Shown: positions 33,522 through 43,221, counted from the first letter of the stretch. The stretch is DNA of 64,000 nucleotides from Bacillus sp. S3 (GCF_005154805.1 NZ_CP039727.1:2601501-2665500), one strand, 5' to 3'. Numbers and translations: made by a program. Notes: generated by a model from the letters alone, not told the origin.

Positions 33522-35864
33522 TTGGGTGATCCAGGAGAAGATTTTTTAATTGAACTTAAAAGGATCGAATTTTTAGCGCCGAAGGTCAATAGAGGGATTC
33601 AATTTATTTTTTTGATAAACGGCGACCTAACGGTTGAGACGAATAGCCGCTTTTATTCATTAGGTGAAAATGATTTACTGCTGCTTAATCGCAATCAGCT
33701 TTATCAATTTCACGGCACAAAAGATAATTGTGTGCTGCTGTTAACCATTACGGATGGTTTTATCGACCGCTTTTATCCAGAGTATCACAAGCGTCGGTTT
33801 CGATGCTTTTCTCGGGAAGTTGAAATGGGGCGGGAATTAAAGATTGATAAAATAAGGAAATTACTGGCGGAAATGATGATTACTTATTTAAGGAGGGAGG
33901 AAAGCTATAAGCTTGAAATCCAAGGGAACATCTGTCAGATCCTATTGATTCTTATTCGTAATTTTAGCTTAGAAGGAACGGCTTTTGAAAAAATCGATAC
34001 CGATGATCAGCGGTTAACACAAATCATTGATTATATGGAACGAAATTATGAGCAGCCGATCACTTTAGAGGAAATGGCACAAAAGACGTTCTTGTCAACG
34101 GCTTATTTATCCCGCTATTTTAAACAAAAGATGGGAATGGGGTTTAGCCGTTTTTTAATGAATATTAGGCTGAAACACGGTCTAAAGGACTTACTTTATA
34201 CAACCGATTCGATTTCGCAAATTGCGATGAAAAATGGATTTCCAAATTCAAAATCATTTACAAACTTGTTTAAAGAGGTCTATGGTGCCACCCCGCATGA
34301 ATACCGAGAAACACATAGCCCCGAACAACCTATTGAATCTGTCAACAGCTATAATTTACATGATTCGGAAACACTGATGAAGTCTCCGGAGGTTTTGGCT
34401 AAATTAGGGATGATTTTAACAGCTGGTGACAAAATGTATGTCAATACGGAAACACGTTATGAAGAATTGATGATTGAACTTTCCCATGATAAACAGGAAA
34501 CAATCAACCTTCCTGATAACATCCTGATGGTAGGTGAATTAAAGGAATTATTAAAAGAAAATGTTCGTTCTCAAGTGTTAATGGTGAAAGATGATTTGGG
34601 ATTAAGTTTTATTGGAATTCACCATTTAGTAAGTGGGGCAACCATCCTTCCTGATGTGGAAACGGACGAACGGATTGCTACCACATCCCCTTACTTTAAC
34701 ACGGATAGCGCATTAAATTTTATATTAAAAAATAATCTATCCTTGTATGTGCGGGTAGATTATCAAGAAATTTCGGCAGACGAGGAGCAGTACTTTAGTA
34801 AACTCACCAAATTTTTAAAACATTGCTTGCAGGTTTATGGAGAAAAGTTTTTGAATTCATGGCATTTCATCTATTATGAACCATATTTTACGGCAGTAGA
34901 GGCGAAAAATTTACATCAAATTTATCTAAAATTACATCGGCTTCTCAAACAGCTGGTCCCAGATGTCAAGGTCGGCGTGTTTCTGCCGTTTTCCTTTCAT
35001 GACGAAAATATCCCGAAAGAGCATGAATGGCTGTTGGGAGAAGGGGATCGTTTTGATTTTATTGGCTTTCATGCTAACCAAAATGAAGTGATTGATTTTA
35101 CCGACATGGGCGATGATCGCTTTTCTTTAACAAAGGATTACATTAAGGAAACAACGAAAAAGGTAAAAGGATTTTTAAAGCAGAATGAAATCGATAAGCC
35201 GCTTTTTCTCGTTTCATGGAATACACTTTCCGGAAATACACGATACACAAATGGCACGTTTTTCCGCGGTGCGTTAGTGTTAAAAAATGCTTTGGATTTA
35301 GCCAATGAAGTCGAATCACTGACCTTTTGGGTCAATACTGAATTACATGAAGAGGATAAACCGAACCATAGGATTCGTCTCGAAGGATTGGAATTATTTC
35401 ATTATTTCAATGGAAAGCGTCCTGCCTATTATTCGATGTTATTTGCAAATAAGCTGGAAGGAGTAGTGGTTGCAACGGGTCAGGACTTTCTCATGACACA
35501 AACGAACAGGGGCTACCAGCTGGTTCTCATGAATTGTAATTATGTTAACCCGTATTTTTCCATTGAGGAAGCCTTCCTTCAAAAACTAAATAAAGATATT
35601 CGCGTGAAAATTTCTGGCATACAGAAAGGTGAATATCAAGTTCGTAAGTATATTTTTGACAAGGACAACGGGGCATTGTACACGAATTGGTGGAAAATGA
35701 GCAGTAAACATGGAATGGATGCCGAAATGATTGATTATATAATCCGTACCAGCCATCCATCATTAGAACTATTTGATGAGTCCATTGATAATGAATGGGC
35801 GTTCTATTCCTATATGACGACAAACGCCATTCATTTTTTCGAAATTCGAAAAGTATATGAGTAA
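33522..35864 (+). CDS. AraC-family regulator with C-terminal glycosidase-like domain, 780 aa
   Basis: The N-terminal cupin-like sensor (about 15-100) is followed by an AraC helix-turn-helix pair (about 165-260: ITLEEMAQKTFLSTAYLSRYFKQ ... ISQIAMKNGFPNSKSFTNLFKEVYGATPHEYR). Residues about 290-780 resemble a glycoside hydrolase family 39-type barrel (HFIYYEPYFTAVE; FDFIGFHANQNE; FLVSWNTLSGNTRYTNGTFFRGALVLKNAL). Such regulators probably sense sugars through the enzyme-like part. TTG at 33522 follows GAGGTGA at ideal spacing; TTG at 33504 is an alternative. Residues in the usual catalytic positions look altered, so the barrel may only bind ligand. Confidence 0.83.
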   Translation: MGDPGEDFLIELKRIEFLAPKVNRGIQFIFLINGDLTVETNSRFYSLGENDLLLLNRNQLYQFHGTKDNCVLLLTITDGFIDRFYPEYHKRRFRCFSREVEMGRELKIDKIRKLLAEMMITYLRREESYKLEIQGNICQILLILIRNFSLEGTAFEKIDTDDQRLTQIIDYMERNYEQPITLEEMAQKTFLSTAYLSRYFKQKMGMGFSRFLMNIRLKHGLKDLLYTTDSISQIAMKNGFPNSKSFTNLFKEVYGATPHEYRETHSPEQPIESVNSYNLHDSETLMKSPEVLAKLGMILTAGDKMYVNTETRYEELMIELSHDKQETINLPDNILMVGELKELLKENVRSQVLMVKDDLGLSFIGIHHLVSGATILPDVETDERIATTSPYFNTDSALNFILKNNLSLYVRVDYQEISADEEQYFSKLTKFLKHCLQVYGEKFLNSWHFIYYEPYFTAVEAKNLHQIYLKLHRLLKQLVPDVKVGVFLPFSFHDENIPKEHEWLLGEGDRFDFIGFHANQNEVIDFTDMGDDRFSLTKDYIKETTKKVKGFLKQNEIDKPLFLVSWNTLSGNTRYTNGTFFRGALVLKNALDLANEVESLTFWVNTELHEEDKPNHRIRLEGLELFHYFNGKRPAYYSMLFANKLEGVVVATGQDFLMTQTNRGYQLVLMNCNYVNPYFSIEEAFLQKLNKDIRVKISGIQKGEYQVRKYIFDKDNGALYTNWWKMSSKHGMDAEMIDYIIRTSHPSLELFDESIDNEWAFYSYMTTNAIHFFEIRKVYE

Positions 35865-35866
35865 TC

Positions 35867-35910
35867 AAAATAGCCATTGATATGTTTTCCATATCAGTGG
35901 CTATTTTTTG
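35867..35910 (+). terminator. Terminator after the AraC-type gene
   Basis: AATAGCCATTGATATG pairs with CATATCAGTGGCTATT with one G-T pair, then TTTT. The rest of the 339-bp gap to 36203 holds a second weaker stem (about 35914-35953, AAAAATA-ACG / CGT-TATTTTT) and no gene or convincing promoter. Confidence 0.85.
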
Positions 35911-36203
35911 TCCAAAAATAAACGACTGTCAAAAATCGACGTCTATTTTTAGCTATAAAAGAAGGGCAGTTAAAAAAATAACCATGAATACACCTAAACC
36001 ACACAAAAATTGACTCGGTTCAATCGGTTGATTTTTCTATAATAGGGCTATGAACAAGATATGAGTTAACTGTTTTGAACAATAACTAGACAATATATTT
36101 TTAAGTTGAATTGAAGGGATTTCTTATTCAAATACTGATGGTAGGATTCCTTCATTATTGATCAAGATAACGGTTAACAAATAAAACATCTAGGAGGTTC
36201 ACC

Positions 36204-37622
36204 ATGGATACAGGTTATAAAGGAACAAATAAAATGATTACCGGAATTGTGTTCGGTGTTATTACGTTTTGGCTGTTTGCTCAGGCAATGGTTAACGTCG
36301 TTCCAGCGGTTCAAAAAGATTTAGGTATTTCATTAGGTATGCTGAATGTAGCCATTAGTTTAACTGCCTTATTCTCAGGAATCTTTATCGTAGCTGCAGG
36401 TGGATTGGCAGATAAAGTGGGCCGTAAGAAAATTACCAATATTGGATTGATTTTAAGCATTATTGGTTCACTATGCCTCATATTTGCACAAGGATCTGCC
36501 TTACTCATCATTGGCCGTGTGATTCAAGGACTATCAGCAGCATGTATTATGCCTGCAACGATTGCTTTAGTGAAAGAGTATTTTGAAGGGGCAGAACGTC
36601 AGCGCGCCTTGAGCTACTGGTCCATTGGTTCATGGGGTGGTTCAGGTGTTTGTTCATTTGCCGGCGGCGCGATTGCAACCTATATGGGTTGGAGATGGAT
36701 TTTTGTCTTTTCGATTGTTTTCGCCATCCTTGCCATGCTGTTGATTAAGGATACACCTGAAAGCAAAGGGGAACAAACAACTACAGCAAAATTTGATGTC
36801 AGTGGGTTTATCACCTTTATCATTACGATGCTTGCGTTAAACTTAGTAATCACACGGGGTGGAGATTTCGGATGGACAAGCCCGTTAACATTAATTCTTA
36901 TCGGCGTGACCATCATTGGAGCCATTGTCTTCTTTAATATTGAAAAACGAAAAGCAGCAAGCTTCATTGATTTTGGCTTATTTAAAAATAAACCCTATAC
37001 AGGTGCAACGATTTCTAACTTCTTATTAAATGCCATCGCTGGAACACTTGTTGTTGCGAATACGTATGTTCAGGTTGGCAGAGGATTTACCGCTTTTCAA
37101 TCAGGTATGTTATCTCTTGGATATTTAGTCGCTGTCTTAGCGATGATTCGAGTTGGAGAGAAAATATTACAAAAGGTAGGAGCAAAATCTCCAATGATTT
37201 GGGGGGCGATTATTACTACGGTTGGTGTAGCGCTCATGGGATTAACCTTCTTGCCTGGTGTTATGTATACAGTTGTGGTATTTATTGGATTCGCTTTATT
37301 CGGCCTTGGCTTAGGAATTTACGCCACCCCGTCAACAGATACAGCTGTTTCGAATGCCCCTTCGAATAAAGTTGGGGAAGCTTCCGGACTTTATAAGATG
37401 GCCAGCTCTCTTGGCGGATCATTTGGTGTCGCGATTTCAGCAGCTGTCTATGCAGCGATTGATTCTATAGGAAGCATTGAAGCTGCGGCAACCGGAGGGG
37501 TAATTACAAATGTAATCTTTGGTATTCTTTCCTTGCTTTCAATCATTGCGATGGTTCCAGGGAATGCTGGTAAGAAAAAAGTAAAAAATCCATCACCAAC
37601 ACCAACGCCGGTAACAGAATAA
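36204..37622 (+). CDS. MFS transporter, DHA2 family
   Basis: The 472-residue protein has about 14 helices, with GGLADKVGRKKI (MFS motif A, about 72-83), GRVIQGLSAACIMPATIAL and SWGGSGVCSFAGGAIATYMGW (motif C region). The tail is Pro/Thr-rich (NPSPTPTPVTE). It is followed after 85 bp by two M20 amidohydrolase genes on the same strand without an obvious terminator. It may therefore import or export the acylated compound they hydrolyse; this is inference. ATG follows CTAGGAGG. Confidence 0.87.
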   Translation: MDTGYKGTNKMITGIVFGVITFWLFAQAMVNVVPAVQKDLGISLGMLNVAISLTALFSGIFIVAAGGLADKVGRKKITNIGLILSIIGSLCLIFAQGSALLIIGRVIQGLSAACIMPATIALVKEYFEGAERQRALSYWSIGSWGGSGVCSFAGGAIATYMGWRWIFVFSIVFAILAMLLIKDTPESKGEQTTTAKFDVSGFITFIITMLALNLVITRGGDFGWTSPLTLILIGVTIIGAIVFFNIEKRKAASFIDFGLFKNKPYTGATISNFLLNAIAGTLVVANTYVQVGRGFTAFQSGMLSLGYLVAVLAMIRVGEKILQKVGAKSPMIWGAIITTVGVALMGLTFLPGVMYTVVVFIGFALFGLGLGIYATPSTDTAVSNAPSNKVGEASGLYKMASSLGGSFGVAISAAVYAAIDSIGSIEAAATGGVITNVIFGILSLLSIIAMVPGNAGKKKVKNPSPTPTPVTE

Positions 37623-37707
37623 TCAGGCGAAGGTTGTCCATAAGTGCTGCTAATGTTAAATTGTGGCGGCACTTATCCTAGCATGTGGATGATTGGGAGG
37701 CATAAAA

Positions 37708-38895
37708 ATGAGAAACCAATTAATGGGAATGTTAGAAGCGCGTAAAGAAGAAATGATTCAAATTCGTCGTTATTTACATGAACATCCTGAATTGTCTTTT
37801 AAGGAAGAAAAAACAGCGCAATATATTGCTGATTTTTACAAAGGAAAAGATGTTGAGGTAAAAAGAAATGTGGGTAATGGTAATGGGTTGATTGTGACGA
37901 TTCAAGGTGGAAAGCCCGGAAAAACGATTGCCCTTCGCGCCGATTTTGATGCGCTGCCTATTGCTGAAGAAACTGATGTGCCATTCAAATCGAAAAATGA
38001 AGGTATTATGCACGCTTGCGGTCATGATGCCCATACCGCTTACTTACTGGTTCTTGCCGATTGTTTGATCCAATTGAAATCCTCACTTGCTGGTACGATT
38101 AAAATTATTCACCAGCACGCAGAGGAAGCACCTCCCGGAGGCGCAAAAAGCATTGTCGAATCAGACGTACTGGACGATGTCGATCATATTTTTGGTATAC
38201 ACATTTTCCCTACCCATCCAGCGGGATTTGTGGGATACCACAGCGGTTTCTCACTGGCTGGAAGATCGTTTTTTAAATTGGGAATTCAAGGTGTAGGCGG
38301 ACATGGTTCCTCTCCACATTTGGCCAATGATGCGATTGTCGCTGCTTCCTATTTTGTCACGGCTGTTCAAACAGTCATCAGCCGCCGTTTAAATCCGTTT
38401 GATCACGGTGTGATAACAATCGGCTCTTTCGACGGAAAAGGAACCTTCAACGTGATTAAAGATCGTGTGGAGCTTGAAGGTGATGTGCGTTACATGACGG
38501 TCGAAACACAGCAGTTACTTGCTAACGAAATACACCGGATAGTCAAGGGAATTGAAGCAGAATTTGATGTTCAATGCGATCTTTCCTATATAGCGGATTA
38601 TCCGCCATTATACAATGATCCGGAAGTAACATCTGATGTCGTTGCAAGCCTTAAGAGCATGGATGATCCAGATATTCAGGAAGTTGGCGAATATCCAATG
38701 CTCTCAGGCTCGGAAGATTTTGCTTACTATCTTGAAAAAATCCCTGGTTGTTTCTTTTTCATTGGCTGTAAACCTAAAGGTGTAGAAAATGCTTACTTTA
38801 ATCATCATCCGAAATTCGATATTGATGAAGAGTGTCTCCTTGTAGCCGCAAAGTCTGTTGGACAAGTGGTTTGTAGTTATTATGGGTTGGAATAG
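37708..38895 (+). CDS. M20 family amidohydrolase, copy 1
   Basis: The 395-residue protein shows the M20D order: RRYLHEHPELSFKEEKTA (about 18-35), RADFDALPI, HACGHDAHTA (Cys and His ligands), HQHAEEAPPGGAKSIVES (Glu-Glu), GIHIFP, and GGHGSSPH in the lid domain. Relatives are N-acyl-L-amino acid amidohydrolases, hippurate hydrolases and N-acetyl-diaminopimelate deacetylases; the last does not fit well by context. Start at 37708 follows GGGAGG. A very similar copy follows immediately. Confidence 0.9.
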   Translation: MRNQLMGMLEARKEEMIQIRRYLHEHPELSFKEEKTAQYIADFYKGKDVEVKRNVGNGNGLIVTIQGGKPGKTIALRADFDALPIAEETDVPFKSKNEGIMHACGHDAHTAYLLVLADCLIQLKSSLAGTIKIIHQHAEEAPPGGAKSIVESDVLDDVDHIFGIHIFPTHPAGFVGYHSGFSLAGRSFFKLGIQGVGGHGSSPHLANDAIVAASYFVTAVQTVISRRLNPFDHGVITIGSFDGKGTFNVIKDRVELEGDVRYMTVETQQLLANEIHRIVKGIEAEFDVQCDLSYIADYPPLYNDPEVTSDVVASLKSMDDPDIQEVGEYPMLSGSEDFAYYLEKIPGCFFFIGCKPKGVENAYFNHHPKFDIDEECLLVAAKSVGQVVCSYYGLE

Positions 38896-38921
38896 TTTTT
38901 TCAGAAAGGATGGTTATAACC

Positions 38922-40109
38922 ATGAAAAAACAATTAATGGAATTGTTAGAAGAACGTAGAGAAGAAATGATTCAAATTCGCCGCTATTTACATGAACACC
39001 CGGAATTGTCTTTTAAAGAAGAGAAAACGGCTCAATATATCATCGATTTTTATCAAGGCAAGGATGTTGAGATTCAAACGAATGTGGGTAATGGCTTTGG
39101 GATTGTTGTTACGATCAATGGAGGAAAGCCAGGTAAAACAATTGCCTTACGAGCTGATTTCGATGCCCTTCCTATTTTGGAAGAAACAAATCTTTCATAT
39201 AAATCAAAGAACGAAGGGGTCATGCATGCGTGTGGTCATGATGGACATACTGCCTATTTATTAATTCTTGCGGATTGTCTTATTCAATTAAAGGCTTCTT
39301 TGCCTGGTACGATAAAAATTATTCACCAACATGCTGAAGAGGTGCCGCCAGGTGGAGCAAAAAGTATTGTCGAATCAGGCGTTCTTGATGATGTGGAAAA
39401 TATATTTGGTATCCACTTATTGCCGCTGAATCCAGCGGGTAATGTAGGCTATCATAGCGGCTATTCCTTTGCAGGCAGATCGTTCTTTAAATTAACCGTT
39501 CAAGGTGTTGGAGGACATGGATCATCTCCTCATTTAGCGAACGATTCCATTGTCGCCGGTGCCCATTTTGTTACAGCGATTCAGACTGTCGTCAGCCGCC
39601 GTTTAAATCCATTCGATATGGGGGTTATTACGATTGGCTCATTTGACGGCAAAGGGACTTTCAACGTCATTAAAGACAAGGTTGTACTTGAAGGGGATAT
39701 ACGTTATATGTCACCTGAAGCAAAAAAGATTATTGAAACAGAAGTACATCGAATTGCAAAAGGGGTCGAAGTGGAATTCGGGGTTCAATGTGAGCTAGCT
39801 TATGAGTCTGATTATCCGCCACTATACAATGACCCAAGTATGACAGCTTTGGTAAAGGAAAGTTTAGAAAGTGCCAATCAACCGGAAATTCAGCAAGTCG
39901 AGGAGTATCCAATGATGTCACCATCCGATGACTTTGCCTACTATTTAGAAAAAATCCCTGGCTGTTACTTCTACATCGGCTGTACGCCAAAAGGGGTAGA
40001 AAAGCCATACTTCAACCATCATCCAAAATTCAATATCGACGAAGACGCCCTAATCGTCGCAGCGAAATCAGTCGGCTGCGTCGTCTGCGGGTACTATGGT
40101 ATAGAATAA
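38922..40109 (+). CDS. M20 family amidohydrolase, copy 2
   Basis: The 395-residue product is collinear with copy 1 and identical at roughly four of five positions by eye, with all metal ligands conserved (HACGHDGHTA, HQHAEEVPPGGAKSIVES, GGHGSSPH). Differences cluster around residues 75-80 and 285-330. ATG at 38922 is preferred to 38910, where the ribosome site GAAAGGA abuts the codon. The pair is a tandem duplication in an apparent operon with the MFS gene, and the substitutions suggest different acyl or amino-acid preference. Confidence 0.9.
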   Translation: MKKQLMELLEERREEMIQIRRYLHEHPELSFKEEKTAQYIIDFYQGKDVEIQTNVGNGFGIVVTINGGKPGKTIALRADFDALPILEETNLSYKSKNEGVMHACGHDGHTAYLLILADCLIQLKASLPGTIKIIHQHAEEVPPGGAKSIVESGVLDDVENIFGIHLLPLNPAGNVGYHSGYSFAGRSFFKLTVQGVGGHGSSPHLANDSIVAGAHFVTAIQTVVSRRLNPFDMGVITIGSFDGKGTFNVIKDKVVLEGDIRYMSPEAKKIIETEVHRIAKGVEVEFGVQCELAYESDYPPLYNDPSMTALVKESLESANQPEIQQVEEYPMMSPSDDFAYYLEKIPGCYFYIGCTPKGVEKPYFNHHPKFNIDEDALIVAAKSVGCVVCGYYGIE

Positions 40110-40116
40110 AAATACA

Positions 40117-40159
40117 GGTGTCAGGCACTATGTGAATTTTTCACATGGTGCCTGACACC
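40117..40159. repeat. Long stem-loop of the GGTGCCTGACACC repeat family
   Basis: GGTGTCAGGCAC-TATGTGAA and its mirror form a 20-bp stem (40117-40136 with 40140-40159) with one G-T pair and a three-base loop. It lies between convergent genes and may terminate both. The core GGTGCCTGACACC recurs at 63478-63490. Confidence 0.85.
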
Positions 40160-40166
40160 ATTTTCC

Positions 40167-40688
40167 TCAAAATGGTAAAATTTCATATGCTAACTTTAAA
40201 ATGATTGTCTCGTGCTGCGGATATTTGAGTAATAGCTCTTTTTGTGTAAATAGTTCAAAGTCTTGGAATTCAAAGCCGGGTGAAACCATGCAGCCCACTA
40301 ATGAAAAGGTGTCTTGATCGTTAACGGAGGATCCAAAGATTGAATTCTTCGGAACCAATGCTTGAGGCACCTCTCCTTTTTCTAAATTCATCCCTAATTT
40401 TATTTCCTCATATTCCCCATTTTCGTGAATCACATGGATCGTCAATGGGCTTCCCACGTGAAAATACCATAATTCGTCTGATTTCAAACGATGAAAATGG
40501 GAAACATCATCTGAAGTTAAAAGAAAGTAAATACTCGTATAAAGCCTGCGGTGCCCATCAAAATTCACACTTAACTCATCATCAGATATTCTTTCCGTCG
40601 ATTGGTACGTGCTTTTGTAGTAGCCTCCTTCTGGATGAGGAGCGAGTCCAAGGTTGATTATTAAGGATTGTATTTCATTTTTGTTCAT
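40167..40688 (-). CDS. Cupin_5 (DUF985) family protein
   Basis: The 173-residue protein contains HPEGGYYKSTYQS near residue 18, TSIYFLLTSDDVSHFHRLKSDELWYFHVGSPLTI (the metal-binding cupin stretch, about 50-85) and GCMVSPGFEFQDFEL. These are the family hallmarks. Some members are linked to sugar epimerase-like folds, but no activity is established. A longer frame reaches 40712; ATG at 40688 with GAAAGGA at proper distance is better. Confidence 0.88.
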   Translation of the reverse strand: MNKNEIQSLIINLGLAPHPEGGYYKSTYQSTERISDDELSVNFDGHRRLYTSIYFLLTSDDVSHFHRLKSDELWYFHVGSPLTIHVIHENGEYEEIKLGMNLEKGEVPQALVPKNSIFGSSVNDQDTFSLVGCMVSPGFEFQDFELFTQKELLLKYPQHETIILKLAYEILPF

Positions 40689-40875
40689 ATTAAAAATCCT
40701 TTCACTATACATTACTATTCCATTTGCAGGATGTGGAAAAATCCATTTTTATCATACGATACGTAGCGGGATTAATCAAAGCCGGACATAATATAAGCCG
40801 CTGTTAAGAAATTCATGATTTCATTTCCAATACTCGACTCATATAATGAATGAAATGTATTGTCGAGGTGAGTTC

Positions 40876-41340
40876 ATGAAATTAAACATTGCAAGGACAA
40901 AAATGAGCGAAGCGGAGGCCCTATTAACCATTCAAAGAGAAGCGTTTCAATCCGATTTGAAGAAGTATAAGGATTATGATTCAAGTCCTGCAGCCGAACC
41001 ATTAGATTTTTTTAAGTATAAACTCAACCAATCCCTTCATTACACCATTTTCCTAAATGGAAAAATTTCCGGCGGCATCTGTATCGTGAAAATAACGGAT
41101 ACCCATTATCGCTTGTTTCGTCTTTTTCTCAGCCCCGCCATTCAAAATCGAGGCTTGGGCAGCAAAATCTTGACACAACTAGAAAAGAAGTTTCCGCAAG
41201 TAAAGGAATGGAGCTTAGACACCCCAAAGGATAATGCCCGGACCCGCCATTTTTACGAAAAATTCGGCTATAAAAAAACGAAGGAATTTAAGGTTAATGA
41301 TCGATTAACTCTTATAGAATACGAAAAAAAGATAAAATGA
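40876..41340 (+). CDS. GNAT-family N-acetyltransferase
   Basis: The 154-residue protein has LFRLFLSPAIQNRGLGSKILTQLEK with the acetyl-CoA loop QNRGLGSK (about 93-100) and DNARTRHFYEKFGYKKTKEF near the end, the GNAT strands 4 to 6. The substrate is unknown. The ATG at 40876 follows GAGGTGAG; the earlier in-frame ATG at 40846 has no ribosome site. It stands alone before the ilvA T-box. Confidence 0.85.
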   Translation: MKLNIARTKMSEAEALLTIQREAFQSDLKKYKDYDSSPAAEPLDFFKYKLNQSLHYTIFLNGKISGGICIVKITDTHYRLFRLFLSPAIQNRGLGSKILTQLEKKFPQVKEWSLDTPKDNARTRHFYEKFGYKKTKEFKVNDRLTLIEYEKKIK

Positions 41341-41474
41341 CAGTCGTCACATTGATGAAATCCACCTGGGATTAGGTGGATTTTTTAGATATAAAATAAA
41401 AGTGGTAAAAAATGAACTATTGGAAATGTAAGCGCTTTAATAATTAACAAAATAGTTAAAATAGTCAAAAAACA

Positions 41475-41503
41475 TTGACAGGGCATTTTTTCGGTGGTAC
41501 CCT
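41475..41503 (+). promoter_or_regulatory. Promoter of the ilvA T-box leader
   Basis: TTGACA (41475-41480), 17-bp spacer, TACCCT (41498-41503). The -35 is perfect and the -10 weak. Transcription would begin near 41510, just before stem I of the T-box. Confidence 0.5.
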
Positions 41504-41514
41504 TATCTAAAATT

Positions 41515-41791
41515 AGATATGAATTGATGACGAGAAGAGTAGGATATATCCCTTGTTCCGCAGAGAGTCGACGGTTGGTGGAAGTCGATGACAGGTTTAT
41601 CTGAAAATCATCTCTGAGATGTATAGCTGAAGGATGTAAGTAAGCTGTACCGGAATGTCCGCCGTTAAAATGGAACACGTACTCACTAATGGTGCGTTGA
41701 TCGAGAGCCGCAGTTTTCATTTTAAAATTGCGGAAGTAGGGTGGTATCGCGAGCTAACTCGTCCCTATTCCACAGGGGCGGGTTTTTTGTT
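41515..41791 (+). ncRNA. T-box riboswitch, isoleucine specifier (ATC)
   Basis: Stem I begins near GACGAGAAGAGTA (about 41529) and its 3' side reads GAAAATCATCTCTGAG, where the specifier triplet is ATC (41607-41609), an isoleucine codon. The T-box sequence AGGGTGGTATCGCG (41738-41751) pairs with the uncharged tRNA end. The terminator AACTCGTCCCT / AGGGGCGGGTT with T-run ends near 41791. Low charged tRNA-Ile would favour readthrough into ilvA, matching the enzyme's place in isoleucine synthesis. Confidence 0.93.
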
Positions 41792-41869
41792 GTGTTTAAA
41801 AGCTTAATCATCTACTAAACGAATACTATTTTGAATGGATAGTAGGAAATACAGAGGAGGAAATAGAAA

Positions 41870-43135
41870 ATGAGTCAACAAGTCGATAAGAAAACGTTTA
41901 ATGTAGAGGATATCATCCTTGCCAGCCATAATATTAAGGATGAAATTTCACCAACCCCTTTGCAGTACAATCACTTATTGTCAGAACGATATAACTGCCA
42001 TGTTTATTTAAAACGCGAGGATCTGCAAAGTGTCCGCTCGTTTAAAATCCGCGGAGCCTATAACCGCATCAAAAAGCTAAATGAAGATGAACTTCAAAAT
42101 GGGATTATCTGTGCGAGCGCTGGTAATCATGCGCAGGGTGTCGCTTATTCCTGCCACCTGTTAAATATTCATGGCAAAATCTTTATGCCAAGCACGACTC
42201 CGAAGCAAAAGGTGAATCAAGTGAAATTTTGGGGCAAGGACAGTGTAGAAATTGTCTTAACCGGTGATACCTTTGACGATGCGTATGTAAAGGCGATGGA
42301 ATGCAGCCAGGCTGAAAATCGGACATTTATCCATCCTTTTGACGATTACGATGTGATTGCCGGTCAAGGGACGGTTGCAGTAGAAGTGCTGAATGATTGT
42401 CCTGAAAAGATTGATTACCTTTTTGCAGCGATAGGCGGAGGCGGTCTCCTCGCTGGTGTCGGAACGTACATGAGACATTATTCACCACAAACACAATTAA
42501 TCGGTGTTGAGCCTCTAGGTGCACCAGGCATGAAGGAATCAATTTTAAAAGGAGAAGTCACCTCGCTCGAGACGATTGACCCGTTCGTTGACGGGGCTGC
42601 TGTGAAAACAGTTGGCTCAAAGACATTTAACATTTGTAAAGAAATGGTTGATGACATTATTGTCATTCCGGAGGGTAAGGTTTGTACCACACTTTTATCC
42701 TTATATAATGAAAATGCCATTGTTGTGGAACCTACCGGTGCTCTTTCTGTTGCCGCCTTAGATACATATGCAGATCAAATTAAGGGCAAAACGGTTGTCT
42801 GTGTCGTCAGTGGCGGGAACAATGATATCGGACGGATGCAGGAGATTAAAGAGCGTTCCAAGCTTTACGAAGGGCTGCAGCATTATTTTATTGTTCAGTT
42901 TCCGCAGCGTCCGGGGGCATTACGCGAATTCCTCTTTGATGTTCTTGGGCCGAATGATGATATCAGCCATTTTGAATATACGAAGAAGAATAATCGTGAA
43001 ACCGGACCGGCAGTTGTGGGAATTGAATTAAAGGATAAAGAGGATTACCTTCCATTAATTGAACGGATTAAGGCAAAGGGTTTTATTTATCGGGAACTAA
43101 ATAACGATAGCACACTGTACCAGATGCTTGTATAG
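41870..43135 (+). CDS. ilvA: Threonine ammonia-lyase IlvA
   Basis: The 421-residue PLP enzyme converts threonine to 2-oxobutanoate, the first committed step of isoleucine synthesis. The PLP lysine is Lys59 in SFKIRGAYNR; the glycine loop is IGGGGLLAGVG and the cofactor region VVSGGNND. A C-terminal ACT-like regulatory domain (about 335-421, QRPGALREFLFDVLG) provides feedback control. Length matches B. subtilis IlvA (422). The ATG follows GAGGAGGAAA. Expression is governed by the Ile T-box upstream. Confidence 0.97.
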   Translation: MSQQVDKKTFNVEDIILASHNIKDEISPTPLQYNHLLSERYNCHVYLKREDLQSVRSFKIRGAYNRIKKLNEDELQNGIICASAGNHAQGVAYSCHLLNIHGKIFMPSTTPKQKVNQVKFWGKDSVEIVLTGDTFDDAYVKAMECSQAENRTFIHPFDDYDVIAGQGTVAVEVLNDCPEKIDYLFAAIGGGGLLAGVGTYMRHYSPQTQLIGVEPLGAPGMKESILKGEVTSLETIDPFVDGAAVKTVGSKTFNICKEMVDDIIVIPEGKVCTTLLSLYNENAIVVEPTGALSVAALDTYADQIKGKTVVCVVSGGNNDIGRMQEIKERSKLYEGLQHYFIVQFPQRPGALREFLFDVLGPNDDISHFEYTKKNNRETGPAVVGIELKDKEDYLPLIERIKAKGFIYRELNNDSTLYQMLV

Positions 43136-43141
43136 TGGAAT

Positions 43142-43178
43142 AGGACCATCCATAAAACATGGAATGGTCCTGTTTTTA
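43142..43178 (+). terminator. Terminator of ilvA
   Basis: AGGACCATCCAT pairs with ATGGAATGGTCCT with one bulge, then TGTTTTT. Confidence 0.8.
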
Positions 43179-43221
43179 GCGATTTTTTCATTCATCAACC
43201 CCTTTTTTAATGATCGGATAC

